Source: a virus. From it: 42,303 nucleotides of DNA. The notes under the pieces were generated by a model that made no database searches, had not been told where the DNA came from, and saw only the letters and a program-made list of their open reading frames with translations. The stretch is from positions 1-42,303 of the IMG/VR virus record IMGVR_UViG_3300025147_000006, one strand, 5' to 3'. The first letter of the stretch is position 1, and the number at the start of each line of letters is the position of its first letter. The position numbers were made by a program, and so were the translations under genes. Positions 1 to 5,823 of the stretch are shown here, in pieces.

Positions 1-127
1 AATAAATCAGATGGGCAAAGGCTTACTGGGCATAGGTGGCAAAGAAGGTGGTGTGGGTAATGCCATTTCTCCATTCATAAACACGGCTGCCAACATTGCT
101 GAAAAAGTCGTGGATAACACACCAATT
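1..127. repeat. Terminal direct repeat, left copy (circle closure)
   Basis: These 127 bases are identical to 42177-42303. The coding frame of the large virion protein runs through the junction without a break. The contig is therefore a closed circle of 42,176 bp written with an overlap. The exact length of 127, a common assembler k-mer, suggests an assembly overlap and not a real terminal repeat or att site. A headful-packaged phage would also assemble as a circle. Confidence 0.95.
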
Positions 128-1213
128 GCAGCTACTAAAATATATGGTTTAATAAGAGATTTTAAAGTTGCTACAGGAGTTGAAAAAACAATAGCACAGC
201 GTAAGCTAGTTGATACTTTAGGTAGAATGATAACAGGTACAGCTACGGTCGGTTTAGGGATTGAAGGTGTAAAGAAAGGAATACTTACAGGCAGAGCAAA
301 TAAAGATGCTGATATGGCTAATTTTGATAAGGAAACAGGCAAGCAACCGTATTCTATTAAGATAGGTGATAAATATACTCCATATACTTCGTTGCCACCA
401 TTAAGCACAGCACTTGCCATAGGTTCGGATATTGGAGCAAATATGAAGGAAGGTTCCTCGAAGTTAACATCTGTTTTAGATGGGGCTAAAACTGGAACAA
501 ATACTTTTATGCAGCAATCCTTCTTAAAAGGCTTTTCGGATTTATTCGGCTATGGTGATTTCGCTAACGGTGCATCAAGGGTTGCCACAAGCTATCCTTC
601 TCAATGGATTCCACAAACATTAAATGCAGCCGCTAAGTTTGGTGACAAATTCGATAGACAGACTTACGATCCAAACAGTTTAAAGTATACGGCTAATTCA
701 ATGCAGACGAGAATACCGGGCAAAAGACAAGAGTTACCGATAAAACAAAATATATTTGGAGAAGATACAAAAAACTTTAATGGGCATACAGGAGCGCAAA
801 GGTTTTTAGATGCCTTTATTTATCCTGTAAGTTCAAGCAAATACGATCCTACTTCTGTACAAAAAGAGATTGCAAGGCTATATGATAAAGGAGGTACTAA
901 GATCCAAGTTCCAACAGTTGTTGATAAATCTATTCTAGCAACTAAGGATCATCCAAAAATTGAGTTGACTGCTGCTGAATATAACCAGTACCAAAAACGT
1001 ACAGGCCAATTAACTATGAATGGATCTTTGACGGTGTTACCTTCTATTAGTGGATTTAACAACGTAATTAATTCCGATAGGTATAGAAATGCTATAGCTA
1101 CCAAAGATGAAACAGTAGATATAGTTAAAGCTAATATGCTTGCTAAAGAAATTGGAAAAGCTAAAGCACAGGCTAAAAAAGAAATATTAAAAGCTAGGGG
1201 ATATGACAAATAG
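2..1213 (+). CDS. Large internal virion protein, C-terminal part (continues from 39673)
   Basis: This is the end of the gene that starts at 39673. When the circle is closed at 42176/1, the reading frame at base 2 is the same frame, giving one protein of 1238 aa. The first ATG in this segment (base 11) has no SD site and is internal. The segment is rich in Ala, Lys and Thr with Gly-containing hydrophobic stretches, and ends in a Lys/Ala helix. In a podovirus, a very large protein at the end of the tail operon is usually a virion protein ejected with the DNA or a polyvalent protein. The closed-circle gene is certain; its function is inferred from size, position and the central domain described at 39673. 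Confidence 0.85.
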   Translation: MNQMGKGLLGIGGKEGGVGNAISPFINTAANIAEKVVDNTPIAATKIYGLIRDFKVATGVEKTIAQRKLVDTLGRMITGTATVGLGIEGVKKGILTGRANKDADMANFDKETGKQPYSIKIGDKYTPYTSLPPLSTALAIGSDIGANMKEGSSKLTSVLDGAKTGTNTFMQQSFLKGFSDLFGYGDFANGASRVATSYPSQWIPQTLNAAAKFGDKFDRQTYDPNSLKYTANSMQTRIPGKRQELPIKQNIFGEDTKNFNGHTGAQRFLDAFIYPVSSSKYDPTSVQKEIARLYDKGGTKIQVPTVVDKSILATKDHPKIELTAAEYNQYQKRTGQLTMNGSLTVLPSISGFNNVINSDRYRNAIATKDETVDIVKANMLAKEIGKAKAQAKKEILKARGYDK

Positions 1214-1248
1214 TGGGAGAATAGTATACTGTATATAGAGGTGATATT

Positions 1249-1347
1249 ATGGCACGTTTAGAAAAGTGGAATTGGGAACACGTTAGTTTCCTTGTATTCT
1301 TCATAGGTTGCGTAATAGTAAGTGTTTTAACTAGCAGCAGTAATTAA
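1249..1347 (+). CDS. 32-aa single-span membrane peptide
   Basis: This short gene lies 35 bp after the large virion gene and has a good SD site (AGAGGTGAT, 1237-1245) before its ATG. The peptide begins with a charged/aromatic stretch (MARLEKWNWEH) followed by one hydrophobic span (VSFLVFFIGCVIVSVL) and a Ser-rich end. It sits between the virion operon and two terminators, just before the lysis genes. A role in lysis or membrane association is possible, but I do not recognise the family. Confidence 0.6.
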   Translation: MARLEKWNWEHVSFLVFFIGCVIVSVLTSSSN

Positions 1348-1364
1348 CTTAATTTAATCAAAAG

Positions 1365-1398
1365 AGCCATCCAAGACTACAATCTTAGATGGCTTTTT
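1365..1398 (+). terminator. Rho-independent terminator ending the virion operon
   Basis: AGCCATC (1365-1371) pairs with GATGGCT (1388-1394). AAGA/TCTT extends the stem inside after one mismatch, and a T run follows. It stands directly after the last virion-operon gene. Confidence 0.8.
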
Positions 1399-1400
1399 AC

Positions 1401-1436
1401 ATTCCCCGATTAATGGTGAAATCGAGGAATTTTTAT
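1401..1436 (+). terminator. Second, tandem terminator before the lysis genes
   Basis: ATTCC-C-CGATT (1401-1411) pairs with AATCG-A-GGAAT (1420-1430), a 10-bp stem with one mismatch, followed by TTTTTATATT. With the terminator at 1365 it forms a tandem pair, so the lysis genes would need read-through or a promoter of their own. I saw only a weak promoter candidate here. Confidence 0.6.
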
Positions 1437-1476
1437 ATTATATCAACACCAAATAAAATTTACAAGAGGATAAATT

Positions 1477-1728
1477 ATGACAGCAGAAGTGGTTATACAA
1501 CTTGTAACAAGTTTCGGCATTATACCTGCTTTATTCGTTTGGTTGTTAATGTACATAATGGCAGAAAACAAAAAAGATAAAGAAGAATCACGAAAGCGTG
1601 AAATTATACTAATGGAGCATATAAGCAAGTCAGATATTATTCTAAGCGAAATTATGAGAAGCGTGGAGCACATTAATAGCAACATGACTATTGTACAGAC
1701 CGATGTTGCAATATTAAAGGAGAGATAA
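1477..1728 (+). CDS. BhlA/UviB-type holin-like protein
   Basis: An 83-aa protein with one N-terminal membrane span (about residues 5-27, VVIQLVTSFGIIPALFVWLL) followed by a highly charged Lys/Glu helix and a coiled tail. This architecture, length and position match the BhlA/UviB family of bacteriocin- and phage-associated holin-like proteins of Firmicutes. The stop codon overlaps the endolysin start by one base (TAATG), so the two genes are translationally coupled. A second holin-like gene follows the endolysin. Family assignment is by architecture. Confidence 0.75.
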   Translation: MTAEVVIQLVTSFGIIPALFVWLLMYIMAENKKDKEESRKREIILMEHISKSDIILSEIMRSVEHINSNMTIVQTDVAILKER

Positions 1729-2345
1729 TGTATAAATTAATCTTTAAACACCCTGAACAGGCGACCGTATACAAACCTTTAATAGATGCAATAAACAAGT
1801 TATGCGAACACTACAAAAAGTCCTGTACTTGTGTTAGTGGCTATCGAAGCGAAGAAACACAGCGCAATCTAGCACAACAGATATTAAAACAAGTACCAAC
1901 GAACTATTTCAGCGGTGATCGTGTATATGATTTTGAAGGTAGATGCATTGTTGGCGCGCCAGGTAGTAGCAATCATAATTACTGCATTGCGCTGGATATT
2001 GAGGATCCATGGTTTAAGGCCTTGACGAACTTAGAACTGGTTAAATTTGGGCTAATATGTCCAATGGCTTATGAAAAATGGCACGTAGAACTCACAGCTA
2101 CAAGGGGCATATCAAAGCTAGATAAGGTATTTATTAGAGATACAACTTTGAAGGGAGATAAAAAAGACATGAACACTAAAGAATTTCAAGCAATGACAGG
2201 ATTATTTGAAGATGGTATTGCAGGCCCAATTACCAAAAACAAGGCTACAGAGATTTTGAAAGTGTGCCATTCAATATTGGGAATAAACATTGAAACTGAT
2301 TTAAGAACCGTAACAAATATTATTAATAAAATAGGAGGTAAATAA
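1728..2345 (+). CDS. Endolysin, M15 (VanY/Ply500-like) peptidase
   Basis: A 205-aa cell-wall peptidase. Zinc-site motifs of the M15 family are visible: SGYR (37-40), SNHNYCIALD (81-90, giving His83 and Asp90) and WHVE (118-121, His119 and Glu121). The family motif SxHxxGxAxD normally has Gly where this protein has Cys86. Residues about 148-175 (starting MNTKEFQAMTGL and continuing to DGIAGPIT) resemble half of a peptidoglycan-binding repeat. Enzymes of this family cut peptide bonds in the peptidoglycan stem or cross-bridge. There is no signal peptide, so release depends on the flanking holins. Confidence 0.85.
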   Translation: MYKLIFKHPEQATVYKPLIDAINKLCEHYKKSCTCVSGYRSEETQRNLAQQILKQVPTNYFSGDRVYDFEGRCIVGAPGSSNHNYCIALDIEDPWFKALTNLELVKFGLICPMAYEKWHVELTATRGISKLDKVFIRDTTLKGDKKDMNTKEFQAMTGLFEDGIAGPITKNKATEILKVCHSILGINIETDLRTVTNIINKIGGK

Positions 2346-2347
2346 TT

Positions 2348-2545
2348 ATGACACAATCAAGATGGAAAAGTCCAGTTTTTTGGAGTGCAGTAGTAGCACA
2401 GGTCATATCACTAGGACAACTTACAGGAATATGGAACAAATATGGCATAGACACAGGCATGGTTGGTGACGTTGTGGCAGGAGTTTTACAGCTTTGTGTA
2501 CTCGTAGGTCTATTAAATAATCCGACTAATCCAAACGGAATATAG
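2348..2545 (+). CDS. Phage holin, phi-LC3-like
   Basis: A 65-aa protein with two hydrophobic segments (about 10-25 and 38-57). It begins with the WKSPVFWSAVVAQV pattern typical of short class II holins of the phi-LC3/LL-H group. SD AGGAGG at 2335-2340. It follows the endolysin by two bases and is the last gene of the late transcript. It would form the lethal membrane lesion that lets the M15 endolysin reach the wall. Confidence 0.85.
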   Translation: MTQSRWKSPVFWSAVVAQVISLGQLTGIWNKYGIDTGMVGDVVAGVLQLCVLVGLLNNPTNPNGI

Positions 2546-2554
2546 ACAGAATTA

Positions 2555-2587
2555 AAGGCTATCCTTAATCGGGTAGCCTTATTTTTG
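2555..2587. terminator. Bidirectional terminator between lysis genes and accessory operon
   Basis: AAGGCTATCC (2555-2564) pairs with GGGTAGCCTT (2571-2580) around a 6-base loop, with T-rich sequence after it (ATTTTTG). It lies between two converging transcripts and can serve both. Confidence 0.85.
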
Positions 2588-2815
2588 TTACATTCCTGTG
2601 AATTTTCTAAAATTATCGAGTGCATCATCGTGATTTGATTTTTCAAACGCTTTGTCAATAATATCAAATACATCATTATTATTGTTTGGCATATTAGGCA
2701 TACCACGTAATATACTTATTTGTTCCTCAGTTATTTGTCCAGCCTTGTACAAAGTGTAAATCATTGACCCATATATTCCTAATCTAACTATTCCTAATTC
2801 TTTATAACTTTTCAT
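2588..2815 (-). CDS. Hypothetical small protein (75 aa)
   Basis: Last gene of the minus-strand accessory operon. Mostly helical, no membrane span and no motif I recognise; there is an Asn run near residue 44-47 (PNNNND). SD AAGGTGG precedes the ATG. Its start overlaps the end of the upstream Cys-rich gene (2802-2954). Confidence 0.65.
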   Translation of the reverse strand: MKSYKELGIVRLGIYGSMIYTLYKAGQITEEQISILRGMPNMPNNNNDVFDIIDKAFEKSNHDDALDNFRKFTGM

Positions 2816-2954
2816 CCTTCACCCACCTTTCAAAATCATAACAAACACCTTCGTTATCGTTTCCATTTAAGCGGCAGAAATGGCAATTTACGCATTCCTC
2901 ACAGCTTTTCACACATTCATCATTCTGGTATTCTTCTAGCAGGTCTTTATTCAT
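2802..2954 (-). CDS. 50-aa Cys-rich protein
   Basis: Begins at an ATG preceded by AAAGGAGAATA and overlaps the next gene's start. It holds six Cys, with the core CVKSCEECVNCHFC (spacings C-x3-C-x2-C-x2-C-x2-C) and a further Cys downstream. This suggests a small metal-binding protein. Function unknown. Confidence 0.65.
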   Translation of the reverse strand: MNKDLLEEYQNDECVKSCEECVNCHFCRLNGNDNEGVCYDFERWVKDEKL

Positions 2955-2981
2955 TATTCTCCTTTCACTTATGAACAACTA

Positions 2982-3137
2982 TTATATTTCACACAAACTA
3001 TACAAAAACCCATATTTCTTTTCAAACTTATATGCTATCTCCAGTGCTTTTCTGTAAGATTCAGCCTCAATAATTTCAAAATCATCGTCTCCGTACTCTG
3101 CTTTGTAATGTTTTAATTCCTTTTTATCATCCATCAT
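2982..3137 (-). CDS. 51-aa hypothetical protein
   Basis: A charged N terminus (MMDDKKELKHYKAEYG) is followed by an amphipathic helix (YRKALEIAYKFEKKYG). Two ATGs stand in tandem (3137 and 3134); the upstream AAGGGG favours either. It keeps the direction and spacing of the operon. No family recognised. Confidence 0.6.
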   Translation of the reverse strand: MMDDKKELKHYKAEYGDDDFEIIEAESYRKALEIAYKFEKKYGFLYSLCEI

Positions 3138-3149
3138 TTATTCCCCTTC

Positions 3150-3386
3150 TCATAACTTTTTAAATCCTATTACAACGTACCCTTCTTTGCAAAAATCTTG
3201 GTTATCAAGTATATAGGTTATAATACAATTTATTTGTTTCCCACTTACAACTCCCTTTTCGTATTCCATTAATGCCATTATATCTCCAACTTTAAAATCT
3301 CTATCATTTTTTCTAACTTCAAATGTCTTATTTCCTAAATCAACATAATCAAAATAAGGTTGAATTGTTTTTAATACGTGTATCAT
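3150..3386 (-). CDS. DUF3850 / ASCH (PUA-like) domain protein
   Basis: A 78-aa protein containing the run KTFEVRKNDRDFKVGDIMAL (residues about 20-39), close to the hallmark of DUF3850 proteins, which belong to the ASCH/PUA-like fold found in many phages. Such folds generally bind RNA or modified nucleotides; no specific substrate is established here. It sits mid-operon. The most conserved residues lie in KTFEVRKNDRDF. Confidence 0.8.
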   Translation of the reverse strand: MIHVLKTIQPYFDYVDLGNKTFEVRKNDRDFKVGDIMALMEYEKGVVSGKQINCIITYILDNQDFCKEGYVVIGFKKL

Positions 3387-3388
3387 CC

Positions 3389-3493
3389 TTAATCATCCAC
3401 CTCCTTTTTAAAATTGTTACAAATTACATCATCGTTAATATTACATGTTTCCCAAAACCACATACATTCCTTACATGACTTTACACCATCCAC
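3389..3493 (-). CDS. 34-aa Cys-rich peptide (GTG start)
   Basis: A GTG start follows GGAGAATAAGTA and the stop lies just before the DUF3850 gene. It has four Cys (CKECMWFWETC and a later Cys). This pattern is the reduced zinc-ribbon-like type also seen in several other small proteins of this genome. Function unknown. Confidence 0.5.
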   Translation of the reverse strand: MDGVKSCKECMWFWETCNINDDVICNNFKKEVDD

Positions 3494-3496
3494 TAC

Positions 3497-3658
3497 TTAT
3501 TCTCCTTTCTGTTCTTGCAACCATCTCAATAATGGAAGTCCACTTATTGTTCCATCTTCTTTAATCATTTCACTGTAATTTGTCGACAAAACGTACATGA
3601 ACAAATCAACCATTTCATATTCATTATCTAGTAATTTTAGCCGTTCAAAGTTATTCAT
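3497..3658 (-). CDS. 53-aa hypothetical protein
   Basis: An acidic, helical protein beginning MNNFERLKLLDNEYEMVDLF. The start has GGGTAT upstream, a weak SD. It overlaps the end of the RHH-like gene by 4 bases, so coupling is likely. The C-terminal LPLLRWLQEQ segment resembles small clostridial phage proteins, but I cannot name a family. Confidence 0.6.
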   Translation of the reverse strand: MNNFERLKLLDNEYEMVDLFMYVLSTNYSEMIKEDGTISGLPLLRWLQEQKGE

Positions 3659-3840
3659 TTAATACCCTTTCTAGCCTTATCAATGGCTTTTCTAACCAGT
3701 TCATTTCTAGTCTCAACAGCTTTTCTAATGTATTCGGAATTATTTTCTTGAACTTTTGCAGCAGCTTCAATAGTTTCTAGCTTTAGTTTTGGCGAAACTC
3801 TTATGCTTGGGAAGTTATCCTCTTTTATCCTTGAAGACAT
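3655..3840 (-). CDS. Small RHH/CopG-like protein
   Basis: A 61-aa protein whose centre (IRVSPKLKLETIEAAAKVQE, then NNSEYIRKAVETRNELVRKA) fits a short beta strand plus two helices, as in ribbon-helix-helix DNA-binding proteins. ATG 3840 lies 7 bases after AAGGAGG; an upstream TTG at 3843 is too close to that SD. The gene overlaps its upstream neighbour (TGATG). It is a candidate autoregulator of this minus-strand operon, possibly acting at the promoter near 4127-4155. Confidence 0.6.
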   Translation of the reverse strand: MSSRIKEDNFPSIRVSPKLKLETIEAAAKVQENNSEYIRKAVETRNELVRKAIDKARKGIK

Positions 3841-4094
3841 CAAACAACCTCCTTTAAAAGTTTCAAAGTTTCTTCATACCTATATATTTTATCTTCCATA
3901 ATCCGAGCACAATATTTTAAAGAGTTTTTCAAGGCGATATCTAAGTCAGTAGTTTTTAAATCATATATATCAATTTTCAACTCGGGACAAGACAGAAACC
4001 ACGAATAACCACACCCTATATACATATGTACTTTGATAGTAGTTCCATTTATCGTAGTTTCATGGCATCTACCTCTTTTCTCCCAATCAATCAT
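3840..4094 (-). CDS. Hypothetical protein, first gene of accessory operon
   Basis: An 84-aa protein opening the operon; AGGAGG precedes its ATG. The N-terminal half looks beta-rich (TTINGTTIKVHMYIGCGYSW) and the C-terminal part is helical and charged. Family not recognised. It lies 32 bases downstream of the -10 element of a near-consensus promoter. Confidence 0.65.
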   Translation of the reverse strand: MIDWEKRGRCHETTINGTTIKVHMYIGCGYSWFLSCPELKIDIYDLKTTDLDIALKNSLKYCARIMEDKIYRYEETLKLLKEVV

Positions 4095-4126
4095 TTAAAA
4101 CCTCCTAAGTATTATTTTATACTAAT

Positions 4127-4155
4127 ATTGTATCGCATATGCATCGCAATGTCAA
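4127..4155 (-). promoter_or_regulatory. Consensus sigma-A promoter for the accessory operon
   Basis: Reading the minus strand, TTGACA (4155-4150) is followed after exactly 17 bases by TACAAT (4132-4127). The spacer contains GCGATGCATATGCGAT, with internal palindromes GCATATGC and ATGCAT, a plausible operator. Such a strong promoter suggests expression in the lysogen unless repressed. Confidence 0.85.
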
Positions 4156-4170
4156 CACATTCTTTGCAAG

Positions 4171-4198
4171 AAAAAAGCTACCCAGTGTGGATAGCTTT
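4171..4198 (-). terminator. Terminator on the minus strand
   Basis: On the minus strand AAAGCTA and TAGCTTT form a 7-bp stem, with an inner CC/GG pair, ending in TTTTTT (4176-4171). It would stop minus-strand transcription coming from the 4280-5000 side before the accessory promoter. Confidence 0.6.
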
Positions 4199-4225
4199 AA
4201 AAAATAGTGGATATCTTGTACTTGA

Positions 4226-4254
4226 TTGTATGGACTTGTCCACAAAGCTATGAT
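4226..4254 (+). promoter_or_regulatory. Probable promoter of the 52-aa HTH gene
   Basis: TTGTAT (4226-4231), a 17-base spacer and TATGAT (4249-4254) lie 26 bases upstream of the ATG at 4281. The spacer contains the palindrome GGACTTGTCC (4232-4241), a possible operator. Confidence 0.55.
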
Positions 4255-4280
4255 ACTATAAGTAAGAAGGAAGTGATTTT

Positions 4281-4439
4281 ATGAATTTATTAACAGCACA
4301 AGAAGTTGCCGACAGGCTTAGAGTAAATTATTTAACAGTTTTAAGGATGATGCGTAAAGGCACTATTAAAGCTGCAAAGGTTGGCGGTGTATGGAGAATG
4401 CAAGAAGATGAGTTCATAAGAATTATTACGGCAAAATAA
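4281..4439 (+). CDS. Excisionase-family helix-turn-helix protein
   Basis: A 52-aa protein: LLTAQEVADRLRVNYLTVLR (3-22) followed by MMRKGTIKAAKVGGVWRMQ. This is the compact winged-helix (MerR/excisionase-type) fold seen in Xis-like proteins. SD AAGGAAGTGAT. It is a lone gene with its own promoter and terminator. Because no integrase was found, it is more likely a regulator or a partner in replication or partition than a true excisionase. That role is inference. Confidence 0.8.
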   Translation: MNLLTAQEVADRLRVNYLTVLRMMRKGTIKAAKVGGVWRMQEDEFIRIITAK

Positions 4440-4464
4440 AAAGAACTCTTCAAAAGTTCTTTTT
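4438..4464. terminator. Bidirectional terminator after the HTH gene
   Basis: AAAAAGAACT (4438-4447) pairs perfectly with AGTTCTTTTT (4455-4464) around a 7-base loop. The symmetry with A and T runs makes it work on both strands. It overlaps the stop codon. Confidence 0.85.
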
Positions 4465-4913
4465 AAGATTTACATATTCGATTAAAAACTTCATATTGCC
4501 TTGTCTGAGTGTGGTTGAAACACATTTCAGAAAGTTGATTCGGTATTGCTCTTGTCTTTATTATAGATTCTTTGAATAATTCTGTCAAGACCATGGAATA
4601 ATTTCCTAATCAGCGTGTGATTGAAAGCACATTAAAATCATAGCCGGCTAATAGTCGGTGTTAAGAGCCGTGAGAAATACGAGAGGGGGGCTCATTTGTT
4701 GTGCAAGTTTTATAAAATATATGAAACGGTACAAACCCCGATGATACAAACTGTCCTGTGCGAAAGCGGATTAATGCTCAATGATGTTAAAGCAGACCGG
4801 GTGTCAATGAGAGTTAGGCATTGCCAAATAAAACTCTTGAGAGAGCATTACACAAAATATAGTGAATATGTGTGTCAAAAACGGAAACCTCTGATAACTT
4901 ATACGAGTTAATA
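4465..4913 (+). ncRNA. Poorly coding region, candidate structured RNA
   Basis: About 450 bp between two terminators with no convincing gene. It contains several short stems unusual for this AT-rich genome: CCGGCTA/TAGTCGG around 4642-4657, GAGCC...GGCTC enclosing CGT/ACG around 4666-4694, and AGAGTT/AACTCT around 4810-4836. A weak promoter-like pair (TTGATT, 18 bases, TATTAT, ending about 4562) lies upstream, and the long hairpin at 4914 could end the transcript. A small ORF (4696-4911) lies inside. No RNA family recognised. Confidence 0.3.
4696..4911 (+). CDS. Doubtful 71-aa ORF (TTG start)
   Basis: A purine-rich GAGAGGGGGG (4681-4690) precedes TTG TTG, so ribosome binding is possible. The protein is basic with four Cys and no recognised motif. 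Codon use is unlike the neighbours: CGG, CTC, CCG and GTC are relatively frequent. This and the stem-rich surroundings make a non-coding reading at least as likely. Confidence 0.25.
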   Translation: MLCKFYKIYETVQTPMIQTVLCESGLMLNDVKADRVSMRVRHCQIKLLREHYTKYSEYVCQKRKPLITYTS

Positions 4914-4970
4914 AAAGGAAACGGATTGACTTTTCTTTCCTTGTGAAGGATAAGTCTGTCCGTTTCCTTT
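4914..4970. terminator. Long imperfect hairpin, probable bidirectional terminator
   Basis: AAAGGAAACGGA (4914-4925) pairs with TCCGTTTCCTTT (4959-4970). Inside it GACTT/AAGTC and TCCTT/AAGGA continue the stem to a GTG loop. The minus strand has CCTTTTATT after the stem. It lies just past the end of the par/GIY-YIG operon and could also close a plus-strand transcript from 4570 onward. Confidence 0.55.
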
Positions 4971-5000
4971 CCTCCTTACCGAGTTATATTAAAACCTATA

Positions 5001-5450
5001 CTACTCAATATCAATATCTTTTAATACTTTATCGAGTAATTCCTGTACAAACTCATTAATTCCCATGCGAGACTCGAAAGCAAGTTCTTTAATGTTGTTT
5101 ATTGTAGATTCCTTCAATCTCCAAGCGACCATTTTTATCCTTTCTCTCGAATTCTTTTTTATTATTATGCCTAAATTCATGACATTGTAGCCCTCATTTA
5201 CTGCATTATATTGGCTTATGTAAAAACGTTCTCTTTCTTTTAAAACATCTTTATCACATTCTTCTATAGTTTCAAAAGTAAAACTAGTTGATCCATATTC
5301 ATCCCAATCGTTTTGAAGAAAATTATTTGTATGAGAGTTATATTTTAATTCACTTGCGTGCCTTGACATTCTTGTCTTAATATTAGTGGAACTACCAATG
5401 TATACCTTTCCATTTTTTGTATTCCTAATACAATATATTCCTGATTCCAT
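5001..5450 (-). CDS. GIY-YIG nuclease fused to an RHH-like domain
   Basis: A 149-aa protein. Residues 1-95 are a GIY-YIG nuclease domain: GIY (4-6), KVYIGSS (15-21), Arg27/Arg30 and an acidic helix near residues 60-75. The last 40 residues (110-149) form a separate domain that aligns without gaps with the C terminus of the adjacent partition protein. I count 18 identities in 40, including STI, IK-L, MG, EF, VL and the final IE. The fusion gives the nuclease a DNA-binding module related to its neighbour's. It follows that gene by 85 bp that contain two 20-bp direct repeats. It could be a homing-type nuclease or a partition/copy-control accessory. Confidence 0.85.
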   Translation of the reverse strand: MESGIYCIRNTKNGKVYIGSSTNIKTRMSRHASELKYNSHTNNFLQNDWDEYGSTSFTFETIEECDKDVLKERERFYISQYNAVNEGYNVMNLGIIIKKNSRERIKMVAWRLKESTINNIKELAFESRMGINEFVQELLDKVLKDIDIE

Positions 5451-5492
5451 GTTATTACCTCCTGTTAATTTTATAATATAAGTATATCATAA

Positions 5493-5536
5493 GTTAGCAA
5501 AAGTGTAAACATATTTGTTAGCATAAATGCAAACAT
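5493..5536. repeat. Two 20-bp direct repeats, candidate partition site
   Basis: GTTAGCAAAAGTGTAAACAT (5493-5512) and GTTAGCATAAATGCAAACAT (5517-5536) match at 17 of 20 positions with a 24-bp period. They fill the gap between the RHH protein gene and the GIY-YIG gene. The TGTAAAC core reappears inside the RHH gene. Position next to parA/RHH genes suggests a centromere-like or operator site. Confidence 0.6.
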
Positions 5537-5823
5537 TACTCAATTTTAATATTATCCAACACGTTATTAAGTACAGTCTGTAAAAACTCACTTACACCCA
5601 TGTCAGCAACCTTAGACAACTTCTTTATACGTTTTATTGTGGACATTCTTAAATAGTAAGTCTGCCTAATAATATCGTCAATATCATCAGACTTTTTATT
5701 AATAACAATGTTTACATTTTTGTTTACAGTGTTTACATCAACATTGTTTACACTTACATTTACATCTTCTTTATTTCCAACATTAAACACTCCACCATCT
5801 GGTATAGTTAACTTACTTCCCAT
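5536..5823 (-). CDS. Small RHH partition protein (ParB/ParG-like)
   Basis: A 95-aa protein encoded directly after ParA and overlapping its end by 11 bases. Start ATG 5823 sits 9 bases after AAGGAGG; upstream TTG codons are too close. Residues 1-50 are a flexible Val/Asn-rich extension (VNVSVNNVDVNTVNKNVNIV at 21-40). Residues 55-95 have the strand-helix-helix pattern YYLRMSTIKRIKKLS...MGVSEFLQ of RHH proteins. Small RHH partners with flexible N-terminal arms are typical of type Ib ParA systems (ParG, Omega) and bind centromere repeats. The extension's DNA is itself a row of GTTTACA repeats. Confidence 0.75.
   Translation of the reverse strand: MGSKLTIPDGGVFNVGNKEDVNVSVNNVDVNTVNKNVNIVINKKSDDIDDIIRQTYYLRMSTIKRIKKLSKVADMGVSEFLQTVLNNVLDNIKIE
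5710..5764. repeat. GTTTACA repeat cluster inside the partition gene
   Basis: GTTTACA occurs at 5710, 5722, 5731 and 5746, with a degenerate ATTTACA at 5758. Its reverse complement TGTAAAC is the core of the direct repeat at 5493. The cluster codes for the Val/Asn-rich arm of the RHH protein, so coding and binding-site functions may overlap. Confidence 0.5.

Noticed and set aside
1-127. Terminal direct repeat as a phage terminal redundancy, att site or LTR
   Set aside because: The length is exactly 127 bases, it lies inside a coding gene and the frame continues across; an assembly overlap of a circle explains it fully.
7-1209. Long antisense ORFs opposite the large virion gene
   Set aside because: No SD sites and hydrophobic composition typical of reverse-frame shadows of Lys/Ala-rich genes.
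4281-4439. Excisionase implying an integrase system
   Set aside because: No integrase gene was seen anywhere; the small HTH is kept as a regulator of unknown target.
4640-4700. Group II intron remnant (GAGCCGT...GAGAGGGG resembles a domain V border)
   Set aside because: The distal helix of domain V and its closing strand are missing and there is no reverse transcriptase; resemblance is probably chance.
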